A stretch of DNA of 64,000 nt from Bacteroidota bacterium (lineage in GTDB: Bacteria; Bacteroidota; Bacteroidia; Flavobacteriales; Flavobacteriaceae). Under the pieces are notes generated by a model. That model did no database searches. It saw only the letters and a list, made by a program, of their open reading frames with translations, and had not been told where the DNA came from. How positions within the stretch are numbered: the first letter of the stretch is position 1; each line of letters begins with the position of its first letter. This document shows, piece by piece, positions 45,883 through 53,241 of the stretch. The DNA is taken from the NCBI GenBank assembly GCA_947447375.1, contig CANFJB010000009.1, forward strand, positions 40,283-104,282, written 5' to 3'. A program made the position numbers and the translations under genes.

Positions 45883-46644
45883 ATGAAAAAAATACTTATT
45901 GTTCTTGTTTTAATTAGCAGTCTTAATTATGCTCAAACCCAAAAACGAAAATTGGTTTGGGAAGAAAATTTCGATTCTAAAACTCTAAATCGCGATTCTT
46001 GGAATTTTGATATCGGAAACGGATGTCCTGATTTGTGCGGTTGGGGAAACAACGAACGTCAGATTTACACTGAAACAAACCATACTTTAAAAGACGGGAA
46101 TTTAATCATTCAAGCCAAATTAGAGAATGAGGTTTTTACTTCTACAAAAATTACAACTAAAGGCAAAAAGCAATTCCAATACGGTCGTTTTGAAGCAAGA
46201 GCTAAATTACCTGTTGGTCATGGTTTATGGCCTGCTTTCTGGATGTTGGGATCTAATATTTCTACAATTGGATGGCCAAAATGTGGTGAAATAGACATTC
46301 TAGAATATATTGGCCGTGAGCCACATATGGTTTTTACTTCTTTGCACACGCAAGATAGCCATGGGGAAACTATCAATACCAAGAAAACAAAATTTGAGAA
46401 TATCGAAGAAGGCTATCATATTTATGCAATGGACTGGACGAAAGACAAAATTGAATTTTTCGTTGATTCCAAATTGGTTTATACCTTTCAACCAAGTGTA
46501 AAAAATGACGATACTTGGCCTTTTAACCAACCTTTTTACCTAATTGTAAATCTAGCTGTGGGCGGTAATTTTGGCGGTCCAGAAGTAGATAAATCGGTTT
46601 TTCCTCAGCAATTTAACATAGATTACATAAAAGTCTATCAATAG
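45883..46644 (+). CDS. GH16 family endo-1,3-beta-glucanase (second copy)
   Basis: A 253-residue secreted single-domain GH16 enzyme. The signal peptide is MKKILIVLVLISSLNYAQ. The catalytic motif GEIDILEYIG near residue 134 has the two glutamates; FEARAKLPVGHGLWPAFWMLG and the terminal NIDYIKVYQ are typical of laminarinases. Unlike the first GH16 it has neither lipobox nor PKD domain, so it is likely periplasmic or freely secreted, giving a surface/soluble enzyme pair. It is the last gene of the PUL. The next 220 bases hold only the promoter of the sigma factor gene; no clear terminator is visible. Confidence 0.92.
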   Translation: MKKILIVLVLISSLNYAQTQKRKLVWEENFDSKTLNRDSWNFDIGNGCPDLCGWGNNERQIYTETNHTLKDGNLIIQAKLENEVFTSTKITTKGKKQFQYGRFEARAKLPVGHGLWPAFWMLGSNISTIGWPKCGEIDILEYIGREPHMVFTSLHTQDSHGETINTKKTKFENIEEGYHIYAMDWTKDKIEFFVDSKLVYTFQPSVKNDDTWPFNQPFYLIVNLAVGGNFGGPEVDKSVFPQQFNIDYIKVYQ

Positions 46645-46739
46645 CTGATTATTCTTCAACTTCTTCGATGATTTATTAAATATTTGACACTGTTTTTTAT
46701 ATTTTATTGCATTATAAATGTTAAAATTTCAAATTAAAT

Positions 46740-46771
46740 TTGTTTTATAAATAAATTTTATAGTATATTTG
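46740..46771 (+). promoter_or_regulatory. candidate promoter of the ECF sigma factor gene
   Basis: TTG, 21 bases, TATATTTG, matching the TAnnTTTG element exactly with a spacer one base longer than usual. It predicts a leader of about 90 bases. Confidence 0.5.
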
Positions 46772-46867
46772 TTTTAATATTAATTCTAATTTAACATTTG
46801 CCTATACAAAAAACTACTTTTTAGAGATAATTCTCCAATTTTATTTTAACAACTAAAAAGTATTTTT

Positions 46868-47452
46868 ATGGCTAATGTACAAACCTCAGACGCGTTATTG
46901 GTAAAAAATTACATAGCAGGTGATGAAAATTCCTTGTCTATATTAATCAACAGACACCAATCTAAGATTTACGGTTTTATCTATTCTAAGTTATCGGATA
47001 GAGATATAGCAGACGATATCTTTCAAGATACTTTTATTAAAGTAATTAAAACCCTGAAATCCAATTCTTACAATGAAGAAGGTAAATTTTTACCTTGGGT
47101 AATGCGAATTTCTCACAATTTGATTATCGATTATTATAGAAAAAACAAAAAAATGCCAATGTTCAGAGAAACAGAGGATTTTTCAATTTTTTCTATCATG
47201 TCAGATAATGTTCCAAACATCGAATCTAAATTGATCACTTCACAAGTAGAATCCGATTTAAGAAAATTAATCGAAGAGCTTCCCGAAGATCAAAAAGAAG
47301 TTTTGGTAATGAGAATGTATCAAGACCTAAGTTTTAAAGAAATCTCAGAGTTAACAGGGGTTAGCATCAACACTGCCTTAGGTAGAATGCGTTATGCAAT
47401 CATGAACTTAAGAAAAGTTATTGACAAACATCAAATTATATTAACAAATTAA
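46868..47452 (+). CDS. RNA polymerase sigma-70 family (ECF-type) sigma factor
   Basis: A 194-residue sigma factor. Region 2 is at about 20-90 (LINRHQSKIYGFIYSKLSDRDIADDIFQDTFIKVIK) and region 4 at about 130-185 (LPEDQKEVLVMRMYQDLSFKEISELTGVSINTALGRMRYA). No anti-sigma gene is adjacent, unlike the FecIR-type pairs common in this phylum. The gene ends 56 bases before a 47-codon small gene on the same strand, so the two may be cotranscribed. Its targets are unknown. Confidence 0.92.
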   Translation: MANVQTSDALLVKNYIAGDENSLSILINRHQSKIYGFIYSKLSDRDIADDIFQDTFIKVIKTLKSNSYNEEGKFLPWVMRISHNLIIDYYRKNKKMPMFRETEDFSIFSIMSDNVPNIESKLITSQVESDLRKLIEELPEDQKEVLVMRMYQDLSFKEISELTGVSINTALGRMRYAIMNLRKVIDKHQIILTN

Positions 47453-47508
47453 TACTATTTGAATACCTTTTTCGTTATAATAAAAATAGAAATTAATTCT
47501 AATCAATT

Positions 47509-47652
47509 ATGGCGAAAATTTACTCTAAAGAAGCTTTAGAAATTTCAAAAAAATTACCAAAAAAAGAAACAATTCAATTCTTATTAAACTATTCAAAAGC
47601 CTTGAATATCGTTAAAGTTGGTAATAAATCTTTCGAAATTCTAGCTAACTAA
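47509..47652 (+). CDS. small 47-residue hypothetical protein
   Basis: ATG to TAA frame encoding a 47-residue, lysine-rich soluble protein (starts MAKIYSKEALEISKKLPKKE, ends SKALNIVKVGNKSFEILAN). Composition and helix-forming pattern look coding, and it follows the sigma factor gene by 56 bases. Its last 8 bases overlap the convergent stop end of nth. A strong hairpin terminator comes directly after the stop. The function is unknown; it could be a small partner of the sigma factor. Confidence 0.65.
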   Translation: MAKIYSKEALEISKKLPKKETIQFLLNYSKALNIVKVGNKSFEILAN

Positions 47653-48328
47653 TTAAAATCCCGATAACTTTATCGGGATTTTTTTTGTAGTATTCATCAA
47701 TCACCGATTTACGCCCGATTGTTTTCGTAATGATATCCGTTTCTAAATTCCAACCTCGAGCTGGAGAATATTCACGTCCGTACCAAATAATTTGCAAGTG
47801 TAAATCGTTCCAAAGTTCTTCGGGAAATATCCGTTTTGCATCTTTCTCCGTTTGAACCACATTCTTCCCATTTGTTAAATTCCACCGGTACATTAACCTG
47901 TGAATGTGGGTATCTACTGGGAAAGCGGGAACCCCAAAAGCCTGCGACATTACCACACTCGCCGTTTTATGTCCCACAGCTGGAAGTGCTTCTAGCGCCT
48001 TGAAATCCTGAGGTACTTTACCGTCATACTTCTCAATTAGAATTTGCGATAAGCCATAAATCCCCTTCGATTTCATAGGTGATAAACCGCAAGGACGAAT
48101 AATTTCCTTAATTTCTTCCACCGTCATTTTTACCATATCATATGGATTGTCGGCCTTAGCAAACAATAAAGGCGTGATTTTATTCACCCTCACATCCGTA
48201 CATTGCGCCGAAAGCAACACCGCAACAAGCAAAGTATACGGGTCTTTGTGGTCGAGCGGGATCGGAATACTCGGGTATTTTTCTTTTAACGTATTAATAA
48301 CAAATGTTATTCGTTCTTGCTTATTCAT
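47645..48328 (-). CDS. nth: endonuclease III, form without the 4Fe-4S cysteines
   Basis: A 227-residue HhH-GPD DNA glycosylase/AP lyase for oxidised pyrimidines. The helix-hairpin-helix ends LEALPAVGHKTASVV with catalytic Lys121; the catalytic aspartate is Asp139 in FPVDTHIHR. The usual C-terminal CX6CX2CX5C iron-sulfur loop is missing: the segment reads LHLQIIWYGREYSPARGWNL and the only cysteines in the protein are Cys43 and Cys80. The frame is otherwise intact, so this looks like a natural cluster-free variant and not a pseudogene. Its final codons lie within a terminator hairpin. Confidence 0.92.
   Translation of the reverse strand: MNKQERITFVINTLKEKYPSIPIPLDHKDPYTLLVAVLLSAQCTDVRVNKITPLLFAKADNPYDMVKMTVEEIKEIIRPCGLSPMKSKGIYGLSQILIEKYDGKVPQDFKALEALPAVGHKTASVVMSQAFGVPAFPVDTHIHRLMYRWNLTNGKNVVQTEKDAKRIFPEELWNDLHLQIIWYGREYSPARGWNLETDIITKTIGRKSVIDEYYKKNPDKVIGILIS
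47655..47686. terminator. bidirectional terminator overlapping the nth 3' end
   Basis: AAAATCCCGATA pairs with TATCGGGATTTT and runs into T's on the plus strand. On the minus strand the same bases encode the last codons of nth. It terminates the sigma factor/small gene transcript. Confidence 0.85.
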
Positions 48329-48416
48329 TTTTCGTTAAATTTGAATCGTAAATTTACTATAATTATTGTATTGATTTTCATTTTCAAATAAGCAGTTTCA
48401 ATTTAAAACACATACC

Positions 48417-48869
48417 ATGACAACATTAAAAAAAGGCAATAAAGCCCCACAATTTTCAGGAGTAGATCAAGATGGCACTACCCATAAACTAGCCGATTAC
48501 AGCGGAAAAAAGTTAGTAGTTTTCTTTTACCCAAAGGCAAATACTCCGGGTTGCACCGCTGAAGCCTGCGATTTAAGAGACAATTTTGAGCGTTTCCAAG
48601 CCAATAATTATGCTATTTTGGGCGTAAGCGCCGATTCTAAAAAAGACCAAGCCAAATTTAAAAACAAGTTTGAATTTCCTTTTCCACTTTTGGCCGACGA
48701 AGACAAATCGGTAATTCAGGCATTCGGAGTGTGGGGACCCAAAAAATTCATGGGTAAGGAATACGACGGAATCCACAGAACGACATTCATTATCGATGAA
48801 AACGGCTTGATTGACGAAGTAATTTCAGACGTAAAAACCAAAGAACACGCCAGCCAAATTCTGAAATAG
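48417..48869 (+). CDS. bcp: thioredoxin-dependent thiol peroxidase (Bcp/PrxQ)
   Basis: A 150-residue atypical 2-Cys peroxiredoxin that reduces hydroperoxides. The peroxidatic Cys46 and resolving Cys51 are in TPGCTAEACDLRD, five residues apart as in the PrxQ class. FFYPKANTPG, SADSKKDQAKF, PLLADEDKSVI and HRTTFIIDENG are conserved. It is cytoplasmic, monocistronic, and divergent from nth. A dispersed repeat follows its stop. Confidence 0.95.
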   Translation: MTTLKKGNKAPQFSGVDQDGTTHKLADYSGKKLVVFFYPKANTPGCTAEACDLRDNFERFQANNYAILGVSADSKKDQAKFKNKFEFPFPLLADEDKSVIQAFGVWGPKKFMGKEYDGIHRTTFIIDENGLIDEVISDVKTKEHASQILK

Positions 48870-48883
48870 TATTTTAATTATTT

Positions 48884-48983
48884 GGAGCAAAACTTCTAGT
48901 TTCCATTCACGATTAGTCCCGCTATTCGCTGTATCTGTTGTGGCGAACCCCGCCACAACAGGATGCCGCTGCTATCGGGGCTA
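48884..48983 (-). repeat. dispersed structured repeat, copy 5 (long form)
   Basis: Copy 5, minus orientation: outer TAGCCCCGATAGCAGCGGC arm and GGAGCAAAA arm. It has a long inner hairpin (TTGTGGCG pairing with CGCCACAA) and an extra segment, making it about 100 bases. Confidence 0.65.
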
Positions 48984-48999
48984 TTTGTTTTCGTATTTC

Positions 49000-49085
49000 A
49001 CATCAATGCGAGGCACGAAGCAATCTCATGATATTTACTGTTTTTTGCTTGAGGGTAGGAGCGAGACGCTTGTGATAGCGGGGTA
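49000..49085. repeat. left copy of an 85-bp imperfect direct repeat
   Basis: Begins with 23 identical bases (TGCGAGGCACGAAGCAATCTCAT begins at 49007) shared with 50900-50922, then an imperfect match including TTTACnGTTTTTT and GAGCGAnACGCT. The two copies bracket a 1.9-kb accessory segment. Confidence 0.7.
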
Positions 49086-49137
49086 AAACTATTTTAATTT
49101 GACTGTACATACGTTTCGGTTTTCAAAGCATTGGCTA

Positions 49138-49264
49138 TAACGTTTTGCAGCTTGGCGATGTGGCGGATTAAGGAAGCCGAATCTTTCGGTTAAACACTGA
49201 CTTTACAAGTACAAAACCAACTTTAAAATAAGCCTAAACCCGCAATATTGCCAAACTGCTGTTA
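49138..49264 (-). repeat. 127-bp attC-like imperfect palindrome
   Basis: The region starts TAAC and ends GTTA. Inside, GCAGCTTGGCGAT near the left end pairs imperfectly with ATTGCCAAACTGC near the right end. Size and shape resemble long integron attC sites. It lies just beyond the 3' end of the hypothetical gene at 49273-49896. There is no integrase in the window, so this is a tentative call. Confidence 0.35.
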
Positions 49265-49272
49265 CAAGTTGG

Positions 49273-49896
49273 CTATTTTATAACTTTTATTAATTTTTTT
49301 TTGATATTTTCATATTCTTCTTGCGTAATTACTCCTAAATCAAGTTTAGTTTTGGCTTTTTGCAATTCAGCAAGTGCTTGGTCGCTTGACATTGATGCTT
49401 TCGGATTTATAAGTTCTCCATATTGTAGTGCGAAATCTAAATTTAATACTGTTATATCCATTCCCGGATTTTTAAATATTATCATTACTCCGGCACTTGT
49501 TGACTTCTTTCCATTTTTGGCAAACTTTATATCCTCAATTTCTACTTCTCTTCCTTTAAACGTTTCAGGTAAATAAGTTATACCGCTTAATATTGCGCTT
49601 CCTATTCTGCCCAACATTAAATAAGTAAAATTATTTATAGTTTGGTGTGTCGAACTAAAAACTCCCGGTGTTTGTTGATTTGATGTATTTGTTCCACTTG
49701 GTTTTCCTAACAACATTTTTTCTCCAAGTTGTAAAGTTGAGCCGTCAGCAAATTTTAAATACTTAAATTTAGTTGAGTTCGGAATTAATTTCACCCATTC
49801 TGCATCATTTAATTTTGATACGAATAATGTGTCAACTAATTGTGCTGATGTTGAAATGCTAAATCCTAAAAGGACGAAATGAATAATTTTTTTCAT
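49273..49896 (-). CDS. exported hypothetical protein with C-terminal SHOCT-like motif
   Basis: A 207-residue protein with a signal peptide (MKKIIHFVLLGFSISTSAQ). The middle is beta-rich (KFLYLKFADG-type, VEIEDIKFAKNGKK, SAGVMIIFKNPG) and unassigned. The last 35 residues, ALAELQKAKTKLDLGVITQE and EYENIKKKL, form a helical hairpin like the SHOCT domain, which is often an oligomerisation or membrane-linked module. It belongs to the small island between the 85-bp repeats and follows the DUF4468-like gene on the same strand by 88 bases. The function is unknown. Confidence 0.7.
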   Translation of the reverse strand: MKKIIHFVLLGFSISTSAQLVDTLFVSKLNDAEWVKLIPNSTKFKYLKFADGSTLQLGEKMLLGKPSGTNTSNQQTPGVFSSTHQTINNFTYLMLGRIGSAILSGITYLPETFKGREVEIEDIKFAKNGKKSTSAGVMIIFKNPGMDITVLNLDFALQYGELINPKASMSSDQALAELQKAKTKLDLGVITQEEYENIKKKLIKVIK

Positions 49897-49984
49897 TCAA
49901 TTATCTGTTTTTATTTCTGTTATTTATTATTGTTTAATTTTCGATTTTGGTTGTTTTCTGTGGTTAGCTTGCTAGTGATTTTTT

Positions 49985-50551
49985 TTACCAATCATCTTTC
50001 TTTGTTTTTTTGTTTAAAAGAAAGTCAGTTATTCTAGCCACTTTTGTGTTAAAATAATTTTCAATTTCTGCTTTAGTTTCCGGAAGTCTTAAATCTCCGT
50101 TTTTTTGATTATATATTGGATAACCTTTCCAAATACTTCCACTAAATTCTACACTTCTTCCGCCATTGTCGGCAGTAATACTTAATGAAGTTATTTCAAA
50201 TTTGACCTTTCCGTCTTTAATTCTCAATTCAGTAATATATACCATACTCACATCTAATTTTACTCCGCTGTTATTGACATTTGTAAATTGCGGTACGTAA
50301 GTTTCAAATCGTAAATATTCATTTTGAGTTTTTCCTTTAATTACATCTTCAGGGTTTTTATAATTTTCATTTATGTATTTAATCGCATTTTGATAAAGTT
50401 CCGTAACTGATTTATTGGGTGTTTCAATTATTACATAAGTATTTTCAACATTAGATTTGTCTTTTAAGCCGTTCGGTGTTACTTCAAATTCTTGAGAAAA
50501 ACCGAATACGCTTGAAAGTAAAAAAGATAAAAGGAATAAATGTTTTTTCAT
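49985..50551 (-). CDS. exported DUF4468-like protein
   Basis: A 188-residue protein with signal peptide MKKHLFLLSFLLSSVFGFSQ. The mature part has the pattern TPNKSVTELYQNAIKYINENY, an alpha/beta unit, then YITELRIKDGKVKFEITSLS, which I associate with DUF4468 (TBP-like fold) proteins of Bacteroidota; this assignment is tentative. A lysine-rich C-terminus follows (LLNKKTKKDDW). Upstream gene of the two-gene island; its 5' leader shares the word GCTTGCTA with the leader of the next gene. Confidence 0.65.
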   Translation of the reverse strand: MKKHLFLLSFLLSSVFGFSQEFEVTPNGLKDKSNVENTYVIIETPNKSVTELYQNAIKYINENYKNPEDVIKGKTQNEYLRFETYVPQFTNVNNSGVKLDVSMVYITELRIKDGKVKFEITSLSITADNGGRSVEFSGSIWKGYPIYNQKNGDLRLPETKAEIENYFNTKVARITDFLLNKKTKKDDW

Positions 50552-50892
50552 AATTTCATTGTTTTGTCTGTTGTTATTTTTAAAATGCTTGCTAACTTGT
50601 ATATACCCACTATAATCATCCGCTCATCACCTCATATTTGGTAACACACTCGCAGTTTATATGTTTATTATTTTTCCTACTCTTTGTTATCCAAGTATAT
50701 CTGAGTTTATTCCATAGCAAAACCAACTCAAAACGGGCGGTTTTAAGAAAGGGTTTATCGAGAATGTAAAATAGGAGAGTTGCGAGTGTGCAAAAATAGA
50801 AGTAGGTAATCGGCATGTAAATAATTGTTTGGTTTATAATTAGAGTAAACTTATAAAGAATTATTTGAATTGTGTAGTTTTATTTTAATTAT
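50552..50892. other. non-coding accessory spacer with inverted repeat
   Basis: About 340 bases with no supportable gene. CACACTCGCA near 50646 is the reverse complement of TGCGAGTGTG near 50773, so the stretch can form a large imperfect stem. It also holds short low-complexity AT runs, and may be remnant cassette or mobile-element DNA. Confidence 0.4.
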
Positions 50893-50980
50893 TTGTCATT
50901 GCGAGGCACGAAGCAATCTCATTCTGTTTACAGTTTTTTTACTTGTGGGCACGAGCGAAACGCTCGCGCTAGCTAGGGAT
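50893..50980. repeat. right copy of the 85-bp imperfect direct repeat
   Basis: Partner of the repeat at 49000-49085, in the same orientation. It contains the small hairpin GAGCGAAACGCTC. The CATTGCGAGG...GAAGCAATC word is a dispersed repeat seen in many bacterial genomes. Confidence 0.7.
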
Positions 50981-51093
50981 ATGTAATTCTATTACATAAT
51001 AACATCAAAATCTACGTTTTAATTTTTCACAAACTACACCCTAATCAAACTAATTTAGATAACTTTGTAAAGTCAAAATTCATCTGAATCTAT

Positions 51094-51483
51094 ATGAGTA
51101 TTTTTAATTCCATTTTCGGGGAGCCAAAACCCAATTCTAATGCATCCAATATTACCTGGACTCCAATAGAACATTTGGGTCAAATAGAAGAGATTATTGC
51201 GCTTTCTGAGCAAATGCCGGTTATTATATTCAAACACAGTACGCGTTGCAGCATCAGTAGAATGGCTTTGAAGAATTTTGAAAATGAATACGATTTAGGC
51301 GAAAGTGTTGCAGCTTATTTTCTCGATTTAATTTCTTTTAGGGAGGTATCCAATGAAATTGCCTCTCGTTTTAATGTGGTACATCAATCGCCTCAATTAT
51401 TGTTAATAGTAGGAGGGAAGTCGGTTTATGATGTCTCCCACAGTTCCATCGACGCCCAAGAATTAAAATCAAAAATACAATAG
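51094..51483 (+). CDS. ytxJ: bacillithiol system redox-active protein YtxJ
   Basis: A 129-residue thioredoxin-like protein. The YtxJ active-site segment is FKHSTRCSISRMAL with Cys52, and the C-terminal thioredoxin-fold motif is HQSPQLLLIVGGKSVYDVSH. This family is proposed to act as a monothiol bacilliredoxin that removes bacillithiol from proteins; Bacteroidota including Flavobacterium make bacillithiol. The pentapeptide-repeat gene starts one base after its stop, so the pair is co-translated. A TAACTTTG element lies 27 bases upstream of the ATG. Confidence 0.9.
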   Translation: MSIFNSIFGEPKPNSNASNITWTPIEHLGQIEEIIALSEQMPVIIFKHSTRCSISRMALKNFENEYDLGESVAAYFLDLISFREVSNEIASRFNVVHQSPQLLLIVGGKSVYDVSHSSIDAQELKSKIQ

Positions 51484-51484
51484 T

Positions 51485-52060
51485 TTGAATAGTACTAACT
51501 ATATTCTGAATGCTGAATTTAAAGGAATCGTATATGACGAGAATGAAATCAGTTACAAAGAATATGAAAACTGCACTTTTATAGATTGTAATTTTACCAA
51601 TTGCATTTTCCTAGCCGCCAGTTTTATCGATTGTAAATTTGTGAATTGCAATTTCAATGGTGCTAAAATCAATCATACTTCCTTGAGAACCGTTTATTTT
51701 AATAAGTGTAAAATCAGCGATGTGAATTTTGCTATGATTGACAAATTCATCTTTGAAATTCACTTTAAAGATTGCATTTTAGACTTTTCGAAGTTTTACG
51801 CTTTGAAGTTAAAAGGAACCACATTTACCAATACAAGCCTTGTAGCCGTTGACTTTATGGCGGCCGATTTAAGTGAGGTAGTTTTTGAAAACTGCGATTT
51901 GTACCGAAGCGAGTTTGACAAAGCCAATGCTTCAAAAACCAATTTTAAAACCAGTTTTAATTACACAATTAATCCGGAAAGCACCAAAATTAAGAAAGCT
52001 ATTTTTTCTTTAGAAGGGGTAAAAGGGTTGCTTTACAAATACGATATTATCGTAAAATAG
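51485..52060 (+). CDS. pentapeptide repeat protein, Qnr/McbG-like
   Basis: A 191-residue right-handed beta-helix protein built of A(D/N)LxX-type pentapeptides: NCTFIDCNFTNCIFLAASF, CKFVNCNFNGAKI, then VAVDFMAADLSEVVFENCDL. The C-terminal FSLEGVKGLLYKYDI resembles the dimerisation end of Qnr and McbG proteins, which mimic DNA and shield gyrase. The start is TTG, one base after the ytxJ stop, with no ATG available in the conserved N-terminus, so translation is coupled. A role in gyrase or quinolone protection is plausible by similarity but unproven here. Confidence 0.82.
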   Translation: MNSTNYILNAEFKGIVYDENEISYKEYENCTFIDCNFTNCIFLAASFIDCKFVNCNFNGAKINHTSLRTVYFNKCKISDVNFAMIDKFIFEIHFKDCILDFSKFYALKLKGTTFTNTSLVAVDFMAADLSEVVFENCDLYRSEFDKANASKTNFKTSFNYTINPESTKIKKAIFSLEGVKGLLYKYDIIVK

Positions 52061-52561
52061 TTAGCTGAGTTTTTTTAGCATCTTGAAATCTTCCATAAGG
52101 TAACCAAAATCCAATTCGATATCTTCTTCGCCAATGCACTCAAAACCTATTTTAGTGTAAAAATCAAAGGCTTTATTAAACCGATTTACATTTAGTGAAA
52201 TTCCATTTTGATTGAGCTGAATCGCTATTTTTTCTATTGCAGAAATCAGTAATTTGCCCACGCCTTTTCCTTGTGCTTCAGGAAGTAAGTAAATTTTGTG
52301 TAAACAAACGATTTTCTCCCCTAAATAATTAGGTTCATAGGAGGCAAAACCCAGGCAATTGTTATTTTCTTTAGCCAATAAAAAATAATGGTTTTTAGTG
52401 TTAAGATTATCATTTAGAGTAGCATCACTATAGAATTTCTCTAGCATGTAATCCAATTGTTCTTTGGAAATAATTGCTCCGTAAGTATCGGGCCAAGTGG
52501 TATAAGCAATTTCTCGAATCGTTTTAAAATCGGATGAATTGGCTTCAGAAATTACTATCAT
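52061..52561 (-). CDS. GNAT family N-acetyltransferase
   Basis: A 166-residue GNAT enzyme. The acetyl-CoA-binding motif is LPEAQGKGVGKLLI (QxxGxG/A), preceded by KIYLLPE, and the C-terminal strand is FYTKIGFECIGEEDIELD. The substrate, amine or protein, cannot be told. Its stop codon abuts that of the pentapeptide protein with no bases between, and it begins 20 bases after the miaE stop on the same strand. Confidence 0.88.
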   Translation of the reverse strand: MIVISEANSSDFKTIREIAYTTWPDTYGAIISKEQLDYMLEKFYSDATLNDNLNTKNHYFLLAKENNNCLGFASYEPNYLGEKIVCLHKIYLLPEAQGKGVGKLLISAIEKIAIQLNQNGISLNVNRFNKAFDFYTKIGFECIGEEDIELDFGYLMEDFKMLKKLS

Positions 52562-52581
52562 TTATGGAAATGCTATAAGAT

Positions 52582-53175
52582 TTATCCGTGCATGGTTTCT
52601 CGTTTTCCATAATTTTCAATTATAGAAGCTTCAAATTCAAGCCATTCGCGCCATCTTTTTTCAACGTCAATTCCTTGACCGTATTTTCTGGCATAAGTTA
52701 TAAAAGTTGTGTAATGTCCGGCTTCACTTTCCATTAAATCTCTGTAGAAATTAGACAATTCTTCGTCTTTAATATTCTCAGAAAGTACTTTAAAACGCTC
52801 GCAACTTCTAGCTTCAATCATTGCCGAAAACAACATGCGTTCCACAAATCCTGAAACACGACTTCCAGTATTGCTTTTTTTCATGTATTGTGCTAATTCG
52901 CCAACATATTCATCTTTGCGTTCTCTAGCAAGTGTCAAACCGCGTTTTTTAATGATATTGTGAACCATTTCAAAGTGCTCGATTTCTTCTTTGGCTAAAG
53001 CCAACATATCCGAAACTAAATCTGGGTATTCCGAATTGATTGTGATAATTGTAATTGCATTGGATGCTGCTTTTTGCTCACACCAAGCGTGGTCAGAAAG
53101 GATTTCTTCGATATTGGTTTCCACAATATTCACCCATCTTGGATCGGTAGGTAATTTTAATCTTAAAACTGACAT
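52582..53175 (-). CDS. miaE: tRNA-(ms2io6A)-hydroxylase
   Basis: A 197-residue diiron ferritin-like oxygenase that hydroxylates ms2i6A at tRNA position 37. Metal-ligand helices are visible in LALAKEEIEHFEMVH, SAMIEARSCERFKVLSE and ESEAGHYTTFITYA, which together supply the Glu and His ligands; the C-terminal WREWLEFEASIIENYGKRETMHG is typical. The length is that of the family. It probably shares a transcript with the GNAT gene downstream and lies 66 bases from glyA. Confidence 0.92.
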   Translation of the reverse strand: MSVLRLKLPTDPRWVNIVETNIEEILSDHAWCEQKAASNAITIITINSEYPDLVSDMLALAKEEIEHFEMVHNIIKKRGLTLARERKDEYVGELAQYMKKSNTGSRVSGFVERMLFSAMIEARSCERFKVLSENIKDEELSNFYRDLMESEAGHYTTFITYARKYGQGIDVEKRWREWLEFEASIIENYGKRETMHG

Positions 53176-53241
53176 ATATTTTAGTTTAAAGTTTAAGGTT
53201 CAAAATTTATACAATAAACCTTAAACATCAATCTATTTTTA

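Noticed and set aside
46645..46739. Possible terminator after the PUL
   Set aside because: No stem of useful length could be found in this stretch.
50616..50816. 66-codon minus-strand frame
   Set aside because: It runs across an inverted repeat, has no signal or domain, and its composition looks random. Treated as non-coding.
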